In this document: in pieces, positions 1-3,862 of the stretch
Numbering within the stretch: the stretch's first letter is position 1
Layout of the letters: the number at the start of each line of letters is the position of its first letter
NCBI GenBank assembly: GCA_937901745.1
Contig: CALGSZ010000013.1
Coordinates: 1 to 6,450 of the forward strand
Reading direction: 5' to 3'
Source: an uncultured Chloroflexota bacterium
GTDB taxonomy: Bacteria; Chloroflexota; Chloroflexia; Thermomicrobiales; UBA6265
DNA length: 6,450 nucleotides
Notes under the pieces: generated by a model
Database searches by the model: none
What the model was told of the DNA's origin: nothing
Seen by the model: the letters and a program-made list of their open reading frames with translations, nothing else
Position numbers and translations under genes: made by a program

Positions 1-822
1 TGGAGGGAGGTGGGTGGCTGAGCTTTCTCGGGCCTATCGCTCCTCATTCTGGGTACTGATCCTGACATCCGGAACGGATCCGGGGTCCTGCTAGGGCGTG
101 GCTCGGGCGACTACAGGTTGGCTCCACAGCGTTCGGATCATTGGGTCGCGAGCTCCGCGGTGTGCGGGCGGCCCGGATTCAAGCCCGTCAACACCCTGTT
201 GGCTAAAGGTTGAATCATTCGGATTCCGCAATGAGATACCCGGCGTACAGTGCGTGCGACTCGGGGAAAGCTCTACGCTGCTCGAGCACGGGCGTCGACT
301 CATCTCTCACGCGGCAGCCATGCCGGCTAAACAACCGTCGGGTTCTCCGAGTAGGGGGGCACCGAGCGCAAGCCGCCTGGGGCACGCATGCCCCAGATGT
401 AGGAACAAATTAGCCGGTCTCCGCCAGCCGCGCTCCTGCCTCTGTCTGGCCGACGACGCCGCGCTCGAATGGCCTAAGCCCGTTTCCTGCAAGCTGGTTG
501 CCCAGCCGTGCCGTCCGTTGGCGCCAGGTGCGCGCGTCTTGCGATGGTGCACGAGGCGCGCGCGTGCCAGCCCTGAGCCCCGCCCTGTTCGCACGCATCT
601 CGCGCCGGCGGGGTCTCCTCCGATCGGCTGGCTGTCAGTGCCAACCGCCAGTCTGCGTCTATGTCCGCGCCCTCGGGCGGTCTTCCTCCGTGTAGTTCCG
701 GTGTCGTGGGTATGTGTCACCGCGGTAGGCTCGAATCGACCAGGCATCTATTGCAGGCGCGGCATCCGTGCCGGCACAGAGACAGCGACCGGCCACCCGC
801 GCGGCCTCGCCTTGCCTTCCGG
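1..822. other. Unassigned 5' region with no supportable gene
   Basis: I see no gene here. Long open frames exist on both strands (98-874 plus, 307-747 minus), but their translations are rich in Arg, Cys, Pro and Trp, lack recognisable domains, and overlap each other. This is what GC-rich non-coding DNA gives by chance. No tRNA, rRNA or T-tract terminator is evident. Small structures present are the perfect palindrome at 377-396, a 5-bp stem at 493-506 and a spaced inverted repeat at 566-572/626-632. The region should contain the promoter of the protease gene starting at 823, but I could not pick a convincing -35/-10 pair. It could also hold a decayed gene; no homology search was possible. Confidence 0.5.
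377..396. repeat. Perfect 20-bp palindrome / hairpin
   Basis: Bases 377-384 (CTGGGGCA) are exactly complementary to 389-396 (TGCCCCAG) around the 4-nt centre CGCA. No T run follows on either strand, so it is not an intrinsic terminator by the usual criteria. It could be a regulator-binding operator or an RNA hairpin. It lies over 400 bp upstream of the protease start, which makes a direct link to that gene uncertain. Confidence 0.5.
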
Positions 823-2778
823 ATGCGGGGTGGGAGCGCAACAGACCAGCCAGTTCGCGCCGCGTTCCTTCTAGCCGTCGTTAGCTTGGTTGGTTTACGG
901 TCGCCCGCCGCCGTCGTTGCACAGGCGCCGCCGGGCGGAGATGCGAGCCGCGTGTATGGCTCGACTGCACCGGCGGTGTTCCTCATCGAGGTTCGGAACA
1001 CGGCTGGTGAACCGGTCGGCATTGGCTCAGGTTTCCTGATCGAGGGCGGGCGCATCGTCACGAACGCCCACGTCGTCGAGCCCGGGCGCCCCCACCTTCG
1101 AACAGGCGTGGTCGCCCTGCCTCTCTCGGTCGAGCGCATCGATCATGCGGTAGACCTCGCGGTCCTCCGCTCCGATGCACCGATCGAGGCGCCACCGCTC
1201 CAGCTCGCCGTTGCTGAGCCGGAGATCGGGACCAAAGTATTCGTGCTCGGCAATCCCCACGGCCTCGAGCGTACGATCAGCGAGGGTATCCTGAGCGGGC
1301 GGCGCCGGCTTTCCGGCCGTGAGCTCCTGCAGATGACCGCGCCGATCTCGCCCGGATCGTCCGGCGGTCCCGTGGTGGATGCGGCGGGCCGGGTCGTCGG
1401 GATCACGGTGGGTTCCTTCACGGAGGGCCAGAGTCTGAACTTTGCCATACCGGTTTCGGAACTACGCAGGCTTCTAAGAAGCGCCGAGCGGACTGATTTC
1501 GCCACCGCGCTCGCGCGCGCACGCAGCCTCACGGAAGCCCCTCCGCACTATACCGATACACTAGCCTGGAATCGGCAAAGGGAGGCGATTCGACAGGCGC
1601 TCGACCAGGCAGAGACTCTCGCATCCAATGGCGCCGACTACCTCGCGCTAGCGAGCGTGGCGAAGAAGGCTCTCGAATTCGAGCGATCGATTCGCTTTGC
1701 GCAGGCTGCGCTGCGGTCCGGCGTGGCAGACCCGGACTCGGCGCGAATCCTGATGGTCGACGCCTGGCTCATTTTCGTACTGCTTCCCGATTCCTCTCAG
1801 ACTCGTGATGTCCTCATGCGTTACCTCGCCGTCGTGGACACCCTCATCGCGAACAAGCCGGCACGGGTGCGCAGCCACATCTTCCGGGCACACGTCCTGG
1901 CACAGCTCCCGGGCCGGGCTCGAGAGGCGCTTGAGGCGGCTCGGCGCGCTGTAGAGTTGGCAGGAAAGGACGACGAGGAAACCGGATACGCGTGGTCAAC
2001 CCTGCACTTGCTGGCCTCGGAGGTCGGGACGGATGGGGATGACGATGACGCATTCGAAGGCATGGTCCGGTCAGGACACGCGCGGGCATGGGATTGGAGG
2101 AGTCACGCCACGCACCTAGACCGGCGCGAGCAATGGGCGGAGGCAGCACGGGCATATCTAGAAGCTCACAGACTCAGTGATGGCCGTGACCCGGACGACG
2201 TATGTAACGCTGGCGCCGCGTTCTGGAAAGGCGACATGCAGGACGAGGCGCTGAAGGCGTTCCGTGCGTGCGTCGAGGGCTACGCGTTGGCGCAGGATGT
2301 GGACACCGCCAGCCTCGCCTATGCGCACCGCGCCATCGCCTCGATCTTAGAGTCGCGCGGCGTTTACGCCTCTGCCGAGTCCCATGCCCGGCAGGCGCTC
2401 ACCCTGAACCCGAACGATGAATGGGCCGCACTCGCGCTGGCGAAGGCACTGCTCGGGCTCGAGCGCTACTCCGAAGCGGCGCGTGTTGCCGAAGAAGCCA
2501 TCCGTCTCAGTGATGGCCGTTACGCCAGCATGCACTTCGCCGCCGGCTCCGCCTACTTCGAGCTCGGCGATTGGAGCCGCTGCGAGCGTGCGTTCCGGAA
2601 GGCCGCCGAGCTGGCGCCGTCAGAGACCGCCGCGCCGTACAACGCGGCCCTCTGTCTCGCTCGCCAGGGTTACTACCGCGATGCGGCGCGCTGGATGGAG
2701 GAGGTCCTGGCCAGGGACCCCGCGCACCCGCGACGCGTGGACATCCAGCGAATGATCCGGCAGTGGCGGGGTTGGTGA
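823..2778 (+). CDS. Exported HtrA-like (S1C) serine protease with C-terminal TPR region
   Basis: A 651-aa protein predicted to act outside the cytoplasm, probably in protein quality control or regulated proteolysis. Residues 1-35 form a Sec signal peptide: a short polar start, hydrophobic core AAFLLAVVSLVGL, then a VVAQA cleavage region. The trypsin-fold domain spans about 44-219, with catalytic His83 in TNAHVV, Asp111 in VDLAVL and Ser180 in PGSSGGP, so the triad is intact. The NFAIPV segment near 206-211 matches the end of HtrA protease domains. No PDZ domain follows; instead residues ~250-640 are helical, with recognisable TPRs near 430-470, 532-565, 566-600 and 601-636, which would bind a partner or substrate. 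The frame is open back to 661, but the extra 54 residues are Arg-rich and precede the signal peptide, so ATG 823 is preferred even though no clear Shine-Dalgarno precedes it. Confidence is high for the protease, moderate for the start. Confidence 0.9.
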   Translation: MRGGSATDQPVRAAFLLAVVSLVGLRSPAAVVAQAPPGGDASRVYGSTAPAVFLIEVRNTAGEPVGIGSGFLIEGGRIVTNAHVVEPGRPHLRTGVVALPLSVERIDHAVDLAVLRSDAPIEAPPLQLAVAEPEIGTKVFVLGNPHGLERTISEGILSGRRRLSGRELLQMTAPISPGSSGGPVVDAAGRVVGITVGSFTEGQSLNFAIPVSELRRLLRSAERTDFATALARARSLTEAPPHYTDTLAWNRQREAIRQALDQAETLASNGADYLALASVAKKALEFERSIRFAQAALRSGVADPDSARILMVDAWLIFVLLPDSSQTRDVLMRYLAVVDTLIANKPARVRSHIFRAHVLAQLPGRAREALEAARRAVELAGKDDEETGYAWSTLHLLASEVGTDGDDDDAFEGMVRSGHARAWDWRSHATHLDRREQWAEAARAYLEAHRLSDGRDPDDVCNAGAAFWKGDMQDEALKAFRACVEGYALAQDVDTASLAYAHRAIASILESRGVYASAESHARQALTLNPNDEWAALALAKALLGLERYSEAARVAEEAIRLSDGRYASMHFAAGSAYFELGDWSRCERAFRKAAELAPSETAAPYNAALCLARQGYYRDAARWMEEVLARDPAHPRRVDIQRMIRQWRGW

Positions 2779-2822
2779 CATGCCTGGCGTTGCGTAGGCT
2801 TCCCGCAACCAACTAGGGCCGG

Positions 2823-2866
2823 CTCGCAGACCATCGGCCCGGATCACGTGCTCGATCACTTGCGAG
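2823..2866 (+). repeat. Inverted repeat CTCGCA/TGCGAG downstream of the protease gene
   Basis: Bases 2823-2828 pair with 2861-2866, leaving a 32-nt interior that contains two GATCAC copies (2842-2847 and 2854-2859) and the palindrome CACGTG (2845-2850). It could end the protease transcript, but no T tract follows. The right arm overlaps the -35 element called at 2860, so an operator role is equally possible. Confidence 0.3.
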
Positions 2867-2888
2867 ACCGTACGTGCCTGGTTAGACT
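2860..2888 (+). promoter_or_regulatory. Candidate sigma70-type promoter
   Basis: TTGCGA (2860-2865) and TAGACT (2883-2888) each match 4 of 6 consensus bases and are separated by exactly 17 bp, which predicts a start near 2895. Such matches arise by chance in GC-rich DNA. The call is strengthened by the structured sequence and terminator-like hairpin downstream and by its location in a gene-free gap. Confidence 0.4.
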
Positions 2889-2910
2889 AGATACCGACGG
2901 GCGGACTTTG

Positions 2911-3027
2911 ATGCCGCTTGCTTGGCCCGGCCCGGCTGCCCTGAAGGGCAGCGAACAGGACCTAAAGGGCGGTGCCGATCCCGCAGGTTCGGCTGCACGG
3001 AACCCGCAGATCGCACTCGATCCCTGA
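2911..3027 (+). CDS. Possible 38-codon leader ORF overlapping the terminator
   Basis: ATG at 2911 opens a 38-codon frame (MPLAWPGPAALKGSEQDLKG...) ending at TGA 3025-3027, in the loop of the terminator hairpin. A weak GGGCGG precedes the ATG. The peptide has no run of one amino acid like classical attenuators and resembles no family I know. A ribosome moving to this stop would cover the hairpin's left arm, which would suit translation-coupled antitermination. It may equally be a chance frame inside an RNA. Confidence 0.2.
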   Translation: MPLAWPGPAALKGSEQDLKGGADPAGSAARNPQIALDP

Positions 3028-3047
3028 GTCGCGGCTGCGGGGTTTTT
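3001..3047 (+). terminator. Candidate Rho-independent terminator
   Basis: The outer stem AACCCGCAG (3001-3009) pairs with CTGCGGGGTT (3035-3044) with one bulged G. An inner stem CGCACTC (3012-3018) pairs with GAGTCGCG (3026-3033) with one bulged C, around the loop at 3019-3025. A run of five T (3043-3047) follows directly, two of which can join the stem. It ends 70 bp before the GTG of the next gene, so it either closes a separate transcript or works as an attenuator. Confidence 0.6.
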
Positions 3048-3107
3048 CGTCCCTCCCCTGCAGCTCCCCGGTCCACCGTCCCCGAGAGCGGCCTCACGTC
3101 AACCATC

Positions 3108-3113
3108 GGAGGT
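3108..3113 (+). promoter_or_regulatory. Ribosome-binding site fixing the GTG start at 3118
   Basis: GGAGGT lies 4 bp before GTG 3118. The spacing is slightly short, but the match to the anti-Shine-Dalgarno sequence is strong, and no other start codon lies in frame nearby. It supports the GTG start. Confidence 0.7.
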
Positions 3114-3117
3114 CGTC

Positions 3118-3720
3118 GTGTACGCCGAAGGACGCGAACCCATCGAGTACTACGAGATTCCGGACGAGGAGATCGTCACGTTGCCGGAGGACCGTGTGGC
3201 GGCGCTCTCGGATGCGCTGCTCACAGCGTTGCTGGACGACCTGCACGAGCGTGCCGCAGCACTTCCACGTGAGAGGGCGGCGCTCCTCGAGCCCGTGATC
3301 GCGGCGCTCGAGCTCGAGGCGATCCGGCGGGGAATCACCCGGCCCACCGTTGCCGAGCCGACCATGCGGGCACCCGCGATTCGACGTATGCAAAGGGCAG
3401 CGGCCGTCGGAGACCTTGGCGCCTTCGAGGCGGCGATGCGGGAGATGGATGCGGCGGCCCTGTTCCACGCCTATCTGCTCGCCCTCGATTGGCCGGATGC
3501 GGAGGGAAGGACCAGCGCGCTCGCCCGCGTAGCGTGGAATCTCAATGAGCGCGTCTACGGACTGCATGCAGCCATGACGCACGCCAAGTACATCGCCTGG
3601 GCGCGCGCCTTCGCGCGCATCGGGCTGGAGGAGCAGACAGCGCGTCACCGTCAATGTATTGAAGACACCTTCGCCAGCCTGATTCGCGCCGGCGAAGCGG
3701 AGTTTCTCCGACGGCGCTGA
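3118..3720 (+). CDS. Hypothetical all-helical protein upstream of the SNF2 gene
   Basis: A 200-aa cytoplasmic protein I do not recognise. It starts at GTG 3118 after a strong GGAGGT. Residues 1-26 are acidic (EYYEIPDEEIVTLPED), and the rest reads as a chain of amphipathic helices rich in Ala, Leu, Glu and Arg: about 27-75, 86-113, 114-125 and 135-200. There is no signal peptide, membrane segment, cysteine cluster or nucleotide-binding loop. Strong G/C preference at third codon positions and a protein-like composition make it a real gene. It is co-directional with the SNF2 ATPase 142 bp downstream and may form an operon with it; an accessory or regulatory role for that ATPase is a guess from position only. 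The terminator candidate at 3001-3047 suggests its expression may be attenuated. Confidence 0.8.
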   Translation: MYAEGREPIEYYEIPDEEIVTLPEDRVAALSDALLTALLDDLHERAAALPRERAALLEPVIAALELEAIRRGITRPTVAEPTMRAPAIRRMQRAAAVGDLGAFEAAMREMDAAALFHAYLLALDWPDAEGRTSALARVAWNLNERVYGLHAAMTHAKYIAWARAFARIGLEEQTARHRQCIEDTFASLIRAGEAEFLRRR

Positions 3721-3862
3721 CCCGCGCAAAGCGCGTCTCGCGTCCTGACACTCGCCTATCGAGAGCGGCGGTAGGGACCGGCCCTGTGACCGCCCGGCAG
3801 CCTGGCCGTCCTCGGCCAAGGTGCCAAATCCGGCCCCGCGAGGGGAAAGATAGGAGGCGACG
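3721..3862 (+). promoter_or_regulatory. Intergenic gap and RBS before the SNF2 gene
   Basis: Just after the upstream stop is a perfect 5-bp stem with loop AAA (3723-3735), and at 3801-3821 a 7-bp stem with one bulged A. Neither has a T tract, so termination here is unproven. AGGAGG (3852-3857) lies 5 bp before ATG 3863, a near-ideal Shine-Dalgarno that fixes the SNF2 start. CTGACA at 3745-3750 resembles a -35 box but has no acceptable -10 partner. Confidence 0.5.

Larger units (their letters stand above)
2895..3047 (+). ncRNA. Candidate small RNA or 5' leader, family not recognised
   Basis: A predicted transcript of about 150 nt running from the candidate promoter to the candidate terminator. 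It contains a perfect 7-bp stem (2935-2941 with 2946-2952) capped by a TGAA tetraloop, a 5-bp stem (2974-2978 with 2989-2993) that can extend across a bulge, and the terminator hairpin. I compared it by eye with SRP RNA, 6S, tmRNA, RNase P and common riboswitches and found no signature motif. It may be a stand-alone RNA or a leader controlling the gene at 3118, since the terminator ends 70 bp before that start codon. The existence of the transcript is inference. Confidence 0.35.

Noticed and set aside
170..200. Possible tRNA T-arm (GGATTCAAGCCC)
   Set aside because: The arms beside the loop do not pair, and no acceptor, anticodon or D arm can be drawn around it.
465..535. Possible integron attC site (GCCTAAG ... 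CGTTGGCG)
   Set aside because: Both core boxes miss consensus positions and are not complementary to each other, and no cassette-like gene is adjacent.
307..747. 146-codon open frame on the minus strand
   Set aside because: Low-complexity Arg/Gly/Ala/His translation with no recognisable motif; best explained as a chance frame in GC-rich DNA.
661..822. Longer N-terminus for the protease from ATG 661 or ATG 712
   Set aside because: It would place 54 or 37 Arg- and His-rich residues before a clear signal peptide, which would not function in export from there.
98..874. 258-codon open frame on the plus strand
   Set aside because: The composition is dominated by Arg, Pro, Ser and Cys, there is no domain pattern, and it overlaps the signal-peptide region of the protease gene in another frame.
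2883..2904. Fragments like 16S rRNA (TAGATACC and GACGGGCGG)
   Set aside because: These two short strings occur far apart in 16S rRNA but adjacent here, with no similar sequence around them; coincidence.
3745..3777. Promoter for the SNF2 gene from CTGACA
   Set aside because: The -35-like box is good, but no hexamer at 15-19 bp spacing resembles a -10.
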